Below are positions 9,739 to 19,121 of a stretch of 52,993 bases of DNA, piece after piece. A program made the translations under genes and the position numbers. How positions within the stretch are numbered: the first letter of the stretch is position 1; each line of letters starts with the position of its first letter. Below the pieces are notes generated by a model, which saw only the letters and a list, made by a program, of their open reading frames with translations, made no database searches and had not been told where the DNA came from. Origin of the DNA: Pseudomonadota bacterium (lineage in GTDB: Bacteria; Pseudomonadota; Alphaproteobacteria; Rhodospirillales; Magnetospirillaceae); NCBI GenBank assembly GCA_023458315.1, contig JAEXAH010000053.1, positions 1-52,993 on the forward strand, in the 5' to 3' direction.

Positions 9739-12700
9739 TCAACTGCCCACCATCTCGGCCAGGGCATCGTCCAGGCGGCCGGGATCGATCTCGGTCAGGC
9801 GGGGGCCGTCGGTCCACACCAGGGCGCAGCGCACCCGGTGGCGGGGATAGACGCAGGCCAGGGCCAGACGATAGGCCGCCATCTGCCGGACGTAGATGTC
9901 GGGGATGTCGGCGGGATCGACCGGCGGGCGGCGGTTGGTCTTGTAATCGACCACCAGCACCTCGTCGTCGGTGATGACCAGCCGGTCCACCTGTCCGGCG
10001 ATGGCGCGGGTGTCGCCGACCAGACCGACGATGGGCACCTCGGCCCGGCTGCCCGGCGCGAACAGTGGTGCGAAGGCGGCATGGTCCAGCACCGCCTGAA
10101 CCTCGTTGGCGATGGCGATGCGTTCCGACGCGGCGAATTCCGCCCCGGCCTTGCCCAGATAGCGGATGGCCGCCGCCGCCCGCTGGTCGGCGGGCAAATC
10201 GGGCAGGGTCTGCAACAGCTTGTGGATCAGCTTGCCGCGCGCGAAACGGCGCACGTCCTCGCCGGGGGCCAGCGGCGAGCGGGCGGCGGGCTCCTCGCCA
10301 TCGGGGCGTGACGGTGCCAGCGGGCGCGGCGGCGCCGGTTCGGCGGGCGGCGCGGTGCGCGCCCATTCCGGCAAGGGGGCGGCGGGCGGCCGTGCCGCCG
10401 CCGCTTCACTCTTGCGGTCGGGCTCGGCGGTTTGGCCGCAGCTCAGGCGCAGGATGCGGGCATCGGGGGTTTCGTTCTGCGCCGCCAGGAACGGGTCCTC
10501 GGCCTCCTCGGCCAGCGGCGCCACCGCCTCGCGGATCAGATTGTACCAGCACCCGGCAGGGGCGGCGCGCTTGGTCTGCCAGCCGCAGACGATCAGCCGG
10601 TCCTCGGCGCGGGTCATGGCGACGTAGAGCAGGCGGCGGTATTCCCGCTCGCGCGCCGCCTTTTGCGCGTCGCGCCCGGCCTGGGCGGTGTCGTCGTTCA
10701 TCTCGGCGCGCGGCGGCCACAGCAGCAGATCGTCGTCCAGCCACAGCAGGCGCGAGCCCTGGGTCGGCATCTGCAAGGTGTCGGGCAGAAAGACGATGGG
10801 CGCCTGCAAGCCCTTGGAGCCGTGCACGGTCATGATGCGCACGGCGTCGCGGCCGCCCTGTTCCAGGTCGCGCTTGATCTCGACCGCGCCGGTTTCCAGC
10901 CAGTGCAGGAAGCCTTGCAGGCTGGGGGCGCGGCCCTGCTCATAGGCCAGGGTCAGGGCCATGAACTCGTCCAGCGGGTCCTCGGCCTCCAGCCCCAGCC
11001 GCGCCAGCAGGCGGCGCTTGCCGCCCAGCGGCCCCAGGATGTGGGCGAACAAAGCATGCGGTGTCAGCCGGTCCACCTTGCCCAGCAAATCGGACAGGAT
11101 ATCCAGGGCGCGGCCGAAGCTCTCTTCCTCTCCGGCGCGGCGGCGCAGCACGTCCCACAGCCGGGCCTCGCCGCGGTTCCAGGCCAGTCGGAACAAGGCA
11201 TCCTCGTCCATGCCCACCAGCGGTCCCTTCAGCACGGTGGCCAGCGTCAAATCGTCTTCGGGCAGGATCAGGAAATTGGCCAGGGCCATCAAATCCATGA
11301 CCGCCATCTGCTCGGTCAGCACCATGCGGTCGGCACCGGCCACCGGCACCTCCAGCGCCTTCAGCTCGCGCACCAGATCCTCGACGAACGAGCCCCGGCG
11401 GCGCAGCAGCACCAGCACGTCGCCCGCTCGCACCGGGCGGCCCTGGCTGGGCAGGGCCTCGCTGCCGACCATGGCCTTGATGCGCCGCGCCACCAGCCGC
11501 GCCAGCCGGGTACGTGGCGAATCTCCGGCGATGCGTTCGATGGGCGGCTTCCAGGCGGGCAATTCGTCGGCGGCGCGCGGCTCGACCGGCGGCCAGATTT
11601 CCACCAGACCGGCGGCGCCGGAACGGAAGGCCAGATGGGTGATGTCCTCGTCCGGCCCCGCCACGCCGTCGCGGGCCGGGCTGGTCGGGCCGAACACCGC
11701 GTTGACCGCATCCAGCACGGCGCGGCCCGAGCGGAACGACAGGTTCAGCGGGATTTCCGCCCATTTGCCGCCGGTCTGCTCCACATGCTCGGCGAACAGG
11801 CGGCGCATGGCATCGAACGCCTTGGGGTCGGCGCGCTGGAACGAATAGATGGATTGCTTGACGTCGCCCACCGCGAACACCGTGCGCAGGGTTTCCCGTG
11901 CCCCCAGTCCGGCGAAGAATTCCTGGGTCAAGGCGCCGACCACCGCCCATTGATCGGGGTTGGTGTCCTGGGCCTCGTCGATCAGCACATGGTCGATGCC
12001 GCCATCCAGCTTGTACAGCACCCACGGCGCCACGCCGGGCCGCGCCAGCAGGTCGCGCGCCGCCAGGATCAGATCGTCGTAATCCATCAGCGCCCGGCCC
12101 TGCTTGCGCCGTTCATAGGCGCCCAGCAATGCCCCGCCCAGGATCAGCAAACTGGCGGTGGCGCTGGCGATGGTGGCCGATTTCAGGCGGCCGGTGATGC
12201 GCAGCACCCGCTCGGCCTCGTTTTCCAATGCCGACAGAACACCCGGCATCTCGGCCAGCTTCTTGGTGCACAGGGTCTTGCGGATACTGCCGTCGGCGGT
12301 CAGGAAGGCCAGGGCATAGGCATCGAATTCGGCGGCGCGCTGGGCCGGGCGGGCCAGCCAGTGGTCCAGCTTCTGCCCGCGCTCGATATCGGTCTTGCTG
12401 CCGTTCAGCAGGGCGTGCATGGCATGGCGCAGGCCGTCGCCGTCGAAAGAGGAATCGTCGCAGGCGCGGGCGACGATGGTTTCGGGCGTCTCGCCCGGTT
12501 CCAGCCCCAGCCGGGCGCGGATGGCGGCGATGACGCCCTGTTGCCCACCGTGGGCCTCCAGCAGCCGCTTGAGGCGGCCGCGTTCCGACGACAATTCGGC
12601 CATCAGATCGGGGAAGGCGGTTTCGTGCACCCGGCCGGTGACGTCGGCCAAGGCGGCGGCCAACTCGCTGTCGAAACCGTCGCGCGCCTGGGTCAGCACC

Positions 12701-13191
12701 TCTTCCTTGGCTTCCTCCAGCAATTCGCCGGAATCGCGGTCATCCATCACCTGGAAGTGCGGCGCCAGCCCGGCCTCCAGCGGAAAGCGGCGCAGCAGCG
12801 ACTGGCAAAAGGCATGGATGGTTTCGATATGCATGCCGCCCGGCACGTCCAGCACGCGGGCGAACAGCCGTCGCGCCGTGACCATCAGCGCGTCGTCGGG
12901 AATGCGGCCCAGCAGGTCGTGCAAATCCTTGGCCAGCTTGCCGTCGGGCGCCGTCGCCCATTTCGCCAGCCGCTGGTTGATGCGGTTGCTCATCTCGGCG
13001 GCGGCGGCCTTGGTGAAGGTCAGGCACAGAATGCGGTGCGGCGCCGTGCCCGCCAGCAGCAGCGTCAGCACCCGGTCGGTCAGCACCTTGGTCTTGCCGG
13101 TGCCCGCCGAAGCCCCCACCCAAACCGAAGCCTCGGGATCCGCCGCCCGCCGCTGCCGCGCGGCGGCATCGTGCAACAGGGGAGAGGTCAT
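9739..13191 (-). CDS. addA: Double-strand break repair helicase-nuclease AddA
   Basis: 1150-residue UvrD-like helicase with a C-terminal nuclease domain. With AddB it processes double-strand ends for RecA loading. Visible motifs in order: Walker A ASAGTGKT (residues 27-34), Walker B region HVLIDEAQDTNPDQW, helicase motif IV-like NLSFRSGRAVLDAVN, motif V-like IMTVHGSKGLQAPIVFLPD, and the RecB-type nuclease signature VDRLVITDDEVLVVDYKTNR near the C-terminus. The ATG at 13191 has a GGAGG ribosome-binding site 6 nt upstream. Family length is right for alphaproteobacterial AddA. It lies downstream of addB but separated by 190 bp of repeat DNA. Confidence 0.95.
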   Translation of the reverse strand: MTSPLLHDAAARQRRAADPEASVWVGASAGTGKTKVLTDRVLTLLLAGTAPHRILCLTFTKAAAAEMSNRINQRLAKWATAPDGKLAKDLHDLLGRIPDDALMVTARRLFARVLDVPGGMHIETIHAFCQSLLRRFPLEAGLAPHFQVMDDRDSGELLEEAKEEVLTQARDGFDSELAAALADVTGRVHETAFPDLMAELSSERGRLKRLLEAHGGQQGVIAAIRARLGLEPGETPETIVARACDDSSFDGDGLRHAMHALLNGSKTDIERGQKLDHWLARPAQRAAEFDAYALAFLTADGSIRKTLCTKKLAEMPGVLSALENEAERVLRITGRLKSATIASATASLLILGGALLGAYERRKQGRALMDYDDLILAARDLLARPGVAPWVLYKLDGGIDHVLIDEAQDTNPDQWAVVGALTQEFFAGLGARETLRTVFAVGDVKQSIYSFQRADPKAFDAMRRLFAEHVEQTGGKWAEIPLNLSFRSGRAVLDAVNAVFGPTSPARDGVAGPDEDITHLAFRSGAAGLVEIWPPVEPRAADELPAWKPPIERIAGDSPRTRLARLVARRIKAMVGSEALPSQGRPVRAGDVLVLLRRRGSFVEDLVRELKALEVPVAGADRMVLTEQMAVMDLMALANFLILPEDDLTLATVLKGPLVGMDEDALFRLAWNRGEARLWDVLRRRAGEEESFGRALDILSDLLGKVDRLTPHALFAHILGPLGGKRRLLARLGLEAEDPLDEFMALTLAYEQGRAPSLQGFLHWLETGAVEIKRDLEQGGRDAVRIMTVHGSKGLQAPIVFLPDTLQMPTQGSRLLWLDDDLLLWPPRAEMNDDTAQAGRDAQKAAREREYRRLLYVAMTRAEDRLIVCGWQTKRAAPAGCWYNLIREAVAPLAEEAEDPFLAAQNETPDARILRLSCGQTAEPDRKSEAAAARPPAAPLPEWARTAPPAEPAPPRPLAPSRPDGEEPAARSPLAPGEDVRRFARGKLIHKLLQTLPDLPADQRAAAAIRYLGKAGAEFAASERIAIANEVQAVLDHAAFAPLFAPGSRAEVPIVGLVGDTRAIAGQVDRLVITDDEVLVVDYKTNRRPPVDPADIPDIYVRQMAAYRLALACVYPRHRVRCALVWTDGPRLTEIDPGRLDDALAEMVGS

Positions 13192-13234
13192 TGCATTCCT
13201 CCGTCGCGGAACGGTGCGTCGGTTTCGAGCGTCG

Positions 13235-13360
13235 TGCGACCAGACACGGATGACACGGAAGCCGCTACGCGGCCACGGATGACACGGAAAGAGAGTGAAA
13301 AATATCCGTGCAATCCGTGGGCGGCGGAGCCGCCATCCGTGCAATCCGTGTCTGGTCGCA
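13235..13360. repeat. Inverted-repeat element between addB and addA
   Basis: The outer arms 13235-13251 and 13344-13360 are a perfect 17-bp inverted repeat (TGCGACCAGACACGGAT and its complement). Inside are more ACGGATGACACGG copies and two small hairpins, GCCGC-tac-GCGGC (13261-13273) and GGCGGC-gga-GCCGCC (13320-13334). The whole 126 bp can fold into a long hairpin in DNA or RNA. It occupies most of the 190-bp gap between addB and addA, both read on the minus strand. The ACGGATG motif links it to the repeats at 6.5, 9.6 and 48.9 kb. Confidence 0.85.
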
Positions 13361-13381
13361 AGGTGCTTGCCGTTAAGGGCT

Positions 13382-16309
13382 TCATTCCTCGCCCTCCTCT
13401 CCGGCGGTGGCCCATTCGCGCAGGCGGGCGAGGTGTTGGTAGTCGCTGTATTTGGGGGCGCGGTCGGGGTGGGGGCGGGCGGCGTAAGGGGTGCGTTCGT
13501 CGTCGAAGGTGGCGACCAGGGCCTTGAGGCCCTCAATGGCTTCGTCGATCAACTGGCGCGGGGCGTCGCCCGCCGATTTCTCCTCGCCACCCTCGGCGCC
13601 GCCCTTCAGGCGCCAGTAGAGCATGCGCGACACCTCGGCGGCGGGCACGCCGTCGAAGCCGCCGAAGCGGGCGATGGCGCCTTCCAGCGGCAATTGCGGG
13701 GCGTAACCGGCGGCCACCTCGCGGGCGCCGGGCGGCTGGCCGGTCTTGTAATCGATCAGCGCCAGGGAACCGTCGCGCAGCACATCCACCCGGTCGGCGC
13801 GGGCACGCAGCAGGAACGGCCCGCCCGGCGCGTCCACCTCCAGCTTTCCGTCGATCTCGCAATGGATGCTGGCGATGTCGGCGCGGCGCGGGGCTTCGTG
13901 CGTCACCAGCCAGCGCGCCACCGACAGGAAGCGCGGCCACCAGAACGCCCACACGCCGGGGCGCGACAGCACCTCGGCGAACACCTCGCGGCCGATGGCG
14001 ATCAGGCGCTGTTCGGCATCGGGCGGCAGCGGGCCGGGCGTCTCGGTCAGGAAGCGGTCGATGGCGTCATGGACCAGCGAGCCGTATTCGGCGGCGCCGG
14101 GATCGGAATCGATGGGGTCCAGCGCCTTCAGTCCCAGCACGCGGCGGGCATAGATGCCATAGGGGTCGCGCATCCAGGTTTCGATTTCCGTCACTGACAG
14201 CGTTCGCGGCCGTGCCGCCACCGGCGGGCGCGGGGCGGGCGGCGTCACCCGCTCGAAGGCGTCAGGCCGGTCCATCAGGGCGTGCCAGTCCAGATATTGC
14301 CCGGCATCCTCGCCAAAGCTCAGGCGGGCGGCATCCATCACCGCATCCAGCCGCATCAGCCAGCGCGACGGCACGGTAGGAGTGCCGTCCACACGGGCCG
14401 AGCGTGACAGCACCACCCGCGCGGCGGCAAAGGCCATGGCGAAATCGTGGGCGGCCAGGCCGATCTTGCGTTCCGGGGCGGGCAGGCCGAAGGCGGCGCG
14501 CATGGGGCGGCTCATCCACGGATCGGCCTCGGCCTCGCCCGGCCAGGTGCCTTCGTTGAGGCCGCCCAGCACCATGACATCGGCCTTTTGCAGCCGCGCC
14601 TCCATGGGGCCCCACAGGAACAGGCGGGGATGGCTGCCCCAGGCCTGGCGCACCACCTGCCCGCTCAGCAATTGTTCGAACAGCGCCGGATAAAACCGCG
14701 GCGGAATGGCCGGGAACGAGGCGCGCACCGCCTCGGCGGCGGTGGCCAGTTCGCCCGCCCATGACGCCAGGGCCTCGCCCGCCTCGCCCTTCCACAGCCG
14801 GGCCGGGCCGGGCAATAGCGAGGTTCCGGCCAGCGCCTCGGCGGCTTCCATATGGGCACGGATCAGGTCGGCCAGCGGCGCGGTTTCCTGCACCATCACC
14901 TGAATGAACGGCTCCAGCAACGCCGCCAGCCGGTCGAGGAAATCGCGCACCCGCCCGTCGCGCGCCGCCGCCTTGAGGCCGGGAATGCCCGGCGCCGGGC
15001 GCGGGCCGCGCAAGGCCGACAGTTCCAGCCGCCGCACCAGGGTGCGGAATGGCCCGGTCTCGTCGCCGCCCGCCGCCAACGGATGCTTCAGGCAGGCCAG
15101 GGCGGCATGGGGGGCGAAATCGTCGGCCACCATGTCGGCCAGCAGGCGCAGGAAGGTGCCGGGTTCCGAAATATCCAGCGGACGGCCCGCCGAATCGTCG
15201 ATCACCAGCCCCCAGCGTTCCAGTTCCGCAGCGACTCGCCGGGCCAACGCCCGGTCGGGTGTGACCAGGGCGGCGGTGCGGCCGTCGGTTTCCAGCGCTT
15301 CGCGCAGGATCAGGGCGATGGCTCCCGCCTCCTCGCGCGGGCCGGGGGCGTCCAGGCGCGAGACGTTGTCCAGGGTGACGGCCGGGAACTCGCCCATGTC
15401 GCGCCACGCCTCGGCGGTGGCGGCGGGGCGCAGGGCCTCGGACAACAGGACCGAGCGGGCGGCGCGCGGATCGGGGCGCAGCGGCAGCGGCCTGACGTCG
15501 CGCCGGTCCACGCCCAGCCGGTCCAGCAACTTTTTCATGCCGTGCTGCGGGTGGCTTTCGTCCAGCGCCGCCCAGGTGGCGGCATCCAGGGACAAATCCA
15601 GGCCGGGCAGGATGACCTTGCCGCGCGGCAATCGGGCGATGACCGCGATCAGATCGGCGCTGGCCGGGCGCGAGCCGGTCGAGCCCGCCGCGATCACCGG
15701 CGTATCGGGCGGCGCCGCCCGCCAGCGCGCCGCCTGGGCATCCAGGATGCGGTTGACGCGGTCCTGCGGGTCGATGCGGTCGCCCAGCAAGGCGGGCCAG
15801 TGCTCGGTGACGATCTTGAGGAAATCCAGCGTCACCTGCCAGTGGGCGGCGTAATCCTCGGGCACCAGAGTCCCCAGGCGGCCGAAGTCCACACGCTCGA
15901 TCTGCACCGCGTCCAGCAACGCCGCCAGTTCGGTGGCCAGCCGCGCCGCCTGATCGGGCGTCGGGGCAAAGCCGCCACGGCCGCCGCCCATGGCCAGTAC
16001 CAGCCGGGTCAGCAGCAGATGGCGTTCGATGGGGGAAATGGCGGGGGGGATGTCCAGCGGGCCGTCGGCGAACAGCAATGCGTCGTCGCCGTCGCCGCCA
16101 TCCATGGGCCGCAGGCGCGGCAACAGCAGCGGCTTGCCGCCCGACAGCCGCAGGAACGCCTCGCGGCCCGAGCGGCAGGCGCGGCGGTTGGGCAGCAGCA
16201 CTTCCATCTCGGCCAGCCGCAACGGATCACCGTCGGCCTCGGCCAGCAGATGCTCGGCCAGGGCATCGACAAAGGCCATGCCCGGCGGAATGGTGAAGAC
16301 GGTGCTCAT
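13382..16309 (-). CDS. addB: Double-strand break repair protein AddB
   Basis: 975-residue partner of AddA in the AddAB helicase-nuclease. The N-terminus (VFTIPPGMAFVDALAEHLL, then VLLPNRRACR) and the C-terminal nuclease motif ADRVDVLRDGSLALIDYKTG are typical of the alphaproteobacterial AddB. In these proteins the helicase part is largely inactive and the nuclease cuts one strand. The ATG at 16309 has a GGAGGAGG ribosome-binding site. It follows murU by 28 nt. The stop at 13382 is followed by the repeat element rather than directly by addA. Confidence 0.93.
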   Translation of the reverse strand: MSTVFTIPPGMAFVDALAEHLLAEADGDPLRLAEMEVLLPNRRACRSGREAFLRLSGGKPLLLPRLRPMDGGDGDDALLFADGPLDIPPAISPIERHLLLTRLVLAMGGGRGGFAPTPDQAARLATELAALLDAVQIERVDFGRLGTLVPEDYAAHWQVTLDFLKIVTEHWPALLGDRIDPQDRVNRILDAQAARWRAAPPDTPVIAAGSTGSRPASADLIAVIARLPRGKVILPGLDLSLDAATWAALDESHPQHGMKKLLDRLGVDRRDVRPLPLRPDPRAARSVLLSEALRPAATAEAWRDMGEFPAVTLDNVSRLDAPGPREEAGAIALILREALETDGRTAALVTPDRALARRVAAELERWGLVIDDSAGRPLDISEPGTFLRLLADMVADDFAPHAALACLKHPLAAGGDETGPFRTLVRRLELSALRGPRPAPGIPGLKAAARDGRVRDFLDRLAALLEPFIQVMVQETAPLADLIRAHMEAAEALAGTSLLPGPARLWKGEAGEALASWAGELATAAEAVRASFPAIPPRFYPALFEQLLSGQVVRQAWGSHPRLFLWGPMEARLQKADVMVLGGLNEGTWPGEAEADPWMSRPMRAAFGLPAPERKIGLAAHDFAMAFAAARVVLSRSARVDGTPTVPSRWLMRLDAVMDAARLSFGEDAGQYLDWHALMDRPDAFERVTPPAPRPPVAARPRTLSVTEIETWMRDPYGIYARRVLGLKALDPIDSDPGAAEYGSLVHDAIDRFLTETPGPLPPDAEQRLIAIGREVFAEVLSRPGVWAFWWPRFLSVARWLVTHEAPRRADIASIHCEIDGKLEVDAPGGPFLLRARADRVDVLRDGSLALIDYKTGQPPGAREVAAGYAPQLPLEGAIARFGGFDGVPAAEVSRMLYWRLKGGAEGGEEKSAGDAPRQLIDEAIEGLKALVATFDDERTPYAARPHPDRAPKYSDYQHLARLREWATAGEEGEE

Positions 16310-16337
16310 GCTGCGCCTCCTCCGGCCGATTCCAGGG

Positions 16338-17051
16338 TCAGGGCGTTGCCGCCTCGATGGCCGTTTCGACCTCGGGCAGGGCGTCGGGGGTGCCGACGTG
16401 GTACCAGCGGCCGTCATGGACGATGGCCGCCAGACGGCCCGCCGCCAGGGCGCGGTCGTACAGCACGTTCAGCGAGAATTTGCCGCCGGGGGCGCCGTCG
16501 AACAGCCGGGGCGACAGGATCTGCACGCCCGAGAACAGCAGCGGCGCCACCTCGGGCTGCTGGCGGCGGCGGGGAATGCCGGTGGGGTCCAGGAAGAAAT
16601 CGCCCTGTCCTTCATAGCCCATGGCGGTGGCGGTGGGGGTCAGCAGCAGCAGGGCATCCATGCGGTCATCGTCCCAGGCATCGGCCAGCCGCAGCAGTGC
16701 CGGGCTGGCGCCGTCGGTCCAGATGATGTCCGAATTGACCACGTAGAACGGCTCGGTGCCCAGATGGGGCAGGGCATGGGCGACGCCGCCGCCGGTTTCC
16801 AGCAGCACGTCCTCGTGCGACAGGGTGATGCCGGGGCGGCCGGACAGATGGGCGGCGATCCTGTCGCCCAGCCAATGGGTGTTGACCACCATACGGCTGA
16901 CCCCGGCGGCGGTCAGGTGATCCAGCGCCCGGTCCAGCATGGTGCGGCCCGCCACCTCGACCAGCGGCTTGGGGGTGTGCTCGGTGATGGGGCGCATGCG
17001 CAGGCCAAGACCGGCGGCCAGCACCATGGCGCGGTGGGGGCGGAAGCTCAT
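16338..17051 (-). CDS. murU: Nucleotidyltransferase, probable N-acetylmuramate-1-phosphate uridylyltransferase MurU
   Basis: 237-residue nucleotidyltransferase with the sugar-phosphate NTP-transferase signature AMVLAAGLGLRMRPITEHTP and the second-motif KPLVEVAGRTMLD. The family also includes mannose-1-phosphate guanylyltransferases. The adjacent, overlapping amgK gene makes MurU the better call: AmgK phosphorylates MurNAc at C1 and MurU makes UDP-MurNAc, bypassing de novo synthesis during peptidoglycan recycling. The ATG at 17051 overlaps the amgK stop (ATGA). Confidence 0.85.
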   Translation of the reverse strand: MSFRPHRAMVLAAGLGLRMRPITEHTPKPLVEVAGRTMLDRALDHLTAAGVSRMVVNTHWLGDRIAAHLSGRPGITLSHEDVLLETGGGVAHALPHLGTEPFYVVNSDIIWTDGASPALLRLADAWDDDRMDALLLLTPTATAMGYEGQGDFFLDPTGIPRRRQQPEVAPLLFSGVQILSPRLFDGAPGGKFSLNVLYDRALAAGRLAAIVHDGRWYHVGTPDALPEVETAIEAATP

Positions 17052-18037
17052 GGTGTGGGGACCTTGCGTTCGGCGGCGGGGATGTGGGTGTCCAGCCAGG
17101 CGCGCAGGCCCGCCAGGGCGGGGTGGGCGCAAGCCTGCTCCAGCAGGCGCCAGACGCGGGGGATATGCACCAGATAATGGGCCTTGCCGTCGCGCTTCCA
17201 CAGCCGGGTGAAGATGCCGATCACCTTGGCGTGGCGCTGCGCCGCCAGCACCGCCCACGACGCGTCGAAGGCATCGCGGTCCAGGCCGGGCCGGGCGGCC
17301 AGATAACGCTCCTTCATGGCGGCGATCAGGGCGGGGTCGATGTCGCGGCGGGCGTCTTCCAGCAGGCTCATCAGGTCATAGGTCAGCGGCCCCACCACCG
17401 CGTCCTGGAAGTCCAGCAGACCGCAGGCGGCCAGACCGGGGCGGTCCAGCAGCATCAGATTGTCCACATGGAAATCGCGCAGCACCAGGGTATCGGGCAC
17501 GGCGCGGGCGATGGGGAACAATTCCAGCCACAGCTTCTGATATGCGGCGCGGGCCACCGGGTCGGGCTGGCGGCCCAGGGCGGGCAGGTACCAATCGGTC
17601 AGCAGCAGCGCCTCGGTCAGCAGGCGGTCGTTGTCATAGGCGGGCACACCCTGGGGGATGGCATCGGCGCGGTTGTTGAGGTCGGCCAATACGTCGGTGG
17701 CCAGGGCGTACAGTGCCGCCTCGTCATGGCCCGCCGCCAGCAGCTTGGTATAGGTGCCGTCGCCCAGATCCTCCAGCAACAGCAGCCCGGCGCGCTCGTC
17801 CACCGCCAGCAGACGCGGCGCCGAATAGCCCAAGGATTCCAGATGGCGGGCGATGCGGACGAAGGGGCGCACGTCCTCCTTGGGCGGCGGCGCATCCATC
17901 AACACCGCCCGTTCGGTGCCGCGCACCAGACGGTCGTAATGGCGGAAGCTGGCGTCGCCCGCCAGCCGGGACCGCTCGGCATCGCCCCATCCGGCATCGG
18001 TCAGGAAACGGGAAATCAGCGCGGCGCGCTCGGTCAT
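17048..18037 (-). CDS. amgK: Aminosugar kinase AmgK (anomeric MurNAc/GlcNAc kinase)
   Basis: 329-residue protein of the aminoglycoside-phosphotransferase (APH) fold. Visible kinase features: the N-terminal DASFRHYDRLVRG segment, hinge LLLEDLGDGTYTKLL, catalytic loop VLRDFHVDNLMLLD (HxDN), and the metal-binding GLLDFQDAVVGPLTYDL (DxD-type). These match the AmgK group seen beside murU, which phosphorylates MurNAc for peptidoglycan recycling. Older annotations would say aminoglycoside phosphotransferase, but resistance is unlikely. The start overlaps the tsaE stop by 4 nt and the end overlaps murU by 4 nt. Confidence 0.88.
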   Translation of the reverse strand: MTERAALISRFLTDAGWGDAERSRLAGDASFRHYDRLVRGTERAVLMDAPPPKEDVRPFVRIARHLESLGYSAPRLLAVDERAGLLLLEDLGDGTYTKLLAAGHDEAALYALATDVLADLNNRADAIPQGVPAYDNDRLLTEALLLTDWYLPALGRQPDPVARAAYQKLWLELFPIARAVPDTLVLRDFHVDNLMLLDRPGLAACGLLDFQDAVVGPLTYDLMSLLEDARRDIDPALIAAMKERYLAARPGLDRDAFDASWAVLAAQRHAKVIGIFTRLWKRDGKAHYLVHIPRVWRLLEQACAHPALAGLRAWLDTHIPAAERKVPTP

Positions 18038-18501
18038 GGCTGCAACTCTTTCAGTCGGTCGTCCCATTGCAGGTGGGAGACAAGGGTGGCGTGGCGGGTG
18101 GTTTCGCTTTCGCCCGCTGCCAGGGTCAGTTCCAGGCGGCGGCGCGGGATCAGGCGTCCCAGCCGTTCGGGCCATTCGATCAGGCTGATGCCGTCCACGA
18201 AGGCGTCCTCGATGCCCAGTTCATAGGAATCCTCGGGCTTGTCCAGCCGGTACAGGTCGAAATGCCAGACGTCGCCCGCCTGCGTCTCATAAGCCTGAAC
18301 CAGGGTGAAGGTGGGGCTGGGAACCTCTTCGTCGGCGCTGGTCAGTGCCCGGATGAAGGCGCGGGCCAGGGTGCTCTTGCCGGTGCCCAGCGTGCCGAAC
18401 AGCAGGATGACGTCGCCCGGCCGCGCCAGCGCCGCCAGACGCTGCCCCAGGGAAATGGTGGCGGCCTCGTCGGCCAGCCCGAGAGTGAGTGTGGTGCTCA
18501 T
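18034..18501 (-). CDS. tsaE: tRNA t6A biosynthesis ATPase TsaE
   Basis: 155-residue P-loop ATPase that works with TsaB/TsaD in making N6-threonylcarbamoyladenosine at position 37 of ANN-decoding tRNAs. Walker A is GTLGTGKST (about residues 36-44). The conserved SPTFTLVQAYE segment, the HFDLYRL motif and the SLIEWPERLG motif are all family hallmarks. It heads the overlapping tsaE-amgK-murU cluster, an order found in many alphaproteobacteria. Confidence 0.95.
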   Translation of the reverse strand: MSTTLTLGLADEAATISLGQRLAALARPGDVILLFGTLGTGKSTLARAFIRALTSADEEVPSPTFTLVQAYETQAGDVWHFDLYRLDKPEDSYELGIEDAFVDGISLIEWPERLGRLIPRRRLELTLAAGESETTRHATLVSHLQWDDRLKELQP

Positions 18502-18549
18502 CCCTCGCTTGTAGCGCGGGGCGGGCGGGGGCGCAAATGCCGCGCGGTC

Positions 18550-18858
18550 CTATCCGGCCTTGCGGGCGTTCATATAGGCTTTCAGTACGGCATTCATGCG
18601 CGACTGATAGCCCGGCCCCTGGGCCTTGAACCAGTCCAGGACCTCGCGGTCCAGGCGGATGGAAATGGGCATCTTGGGTTCGGGCAACACCAGTTCGGCG
18701 GTGGCGAACCATTCGTCGTCCAAGGCGGGGGCGGCGTCGGAATCCTCGGCGATGGCGCGGTCGATGGCGGCATCGTCCAGCTTGCGGACCCGCTCCCAAT
18801 CGGTGGTGCCGGGCTTACGGTCGGCGGCCGAACGCCTGATGATATGCTTGTCGCTCAT
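18550..18858 (-). CDS. brnA: BrnA-family antitoxin
   Basis: 102 residues. The C-terminal third is a ribbon-helix-helix domain (PKMPISIRLDREVLDWFKAQ then GYQSRMNAVLKAYM), which is the BrnA antitoxin signature. The N-terminal part should wrap the toxin. The start at 18858 lies 44 nt inside the brnT reading frame, an unusually long overlap that suggests translational coupling. In the known pair BrnA neutralises BrnT and represses the operon as a complex. It ends 48 nt before tsaE. Confidence 0.9.
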   Translation of the reverse strand: MSDKHIIRRSAADRKPGTTDWERVRKLDDAAIDRAIAEDSDAAPALDDEWFATAELVLPEPKMPISIRLDREVLDWFKAQGPGYQSRMNAVLKAYMNARKAG

Positions 18859-19099
18859 TCCTGCGTGCCCTCCGGGCGGAAATCAGGCGGATGGTCGATC
18901 CCCGCCGCGTGTAGACCACGGCGATCTCCACATCCGCCATCATGCCCACCGCCACGAACCGCTCCTCGCCGCCCGGATTGCCGTACCGGATGAACAAGGG
19001 GGAATCGAAAATGGCGATGGCATCCTCGAAATCAATGCCGTGCTTGGCGATGTTGCGGGCGTTCTTGTCCTCGTGCCACTCGAAGTCAAAGCCGGTCAT
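18815..19099 (-). CDS. brnT: BrnT-family ribonuclease toxin
   Basis: 94 residues starting FDFEWHEDKNARNIAKHGIDF, the defining BrnT motif, followed by FDSPLFIRYGNPGGEERFVAVG and the C-terminal IRLISARRARRNERQAYHQA. BrnT is a RelE-fold ribonuclease that arrests growth. All conserved regions look intact, so the toxin is probably functional. It is the first gene of the pair, toxin before antitoxin as is usual for brnTA. A promoter with an overlapping inverted repeat sits just upstream. Confidence 0.92.
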   Translation of the reverse strand: MTGFDFEWHEDKNARNIAKHGIDFEDAIAIFDSPLFIRYGNPGGEERFVAVGMMADVEIAVVYTRRGSTIRLISARRARRNERQAYHQAFGRRP

Positions 19100-19121
19100 C
19101 GCGGCGCCCCACGGTCAGTAT

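Noticed and set aside
10432..13527. Long open frame on the plus strand opposite addA
   Set aside because: It is antisense to a clearly identified helicase gene, has a Gln/His/Arg-rich composition with no family motif, and is explained by the high third-position GC of addA.
17048..18037. Aminoglycoside-resistance phosphotransferase
   Set aside because: The fold is APH-like but the overlap with murU and tsaE and the sequence type fit AmgK of cell-wall recycling.
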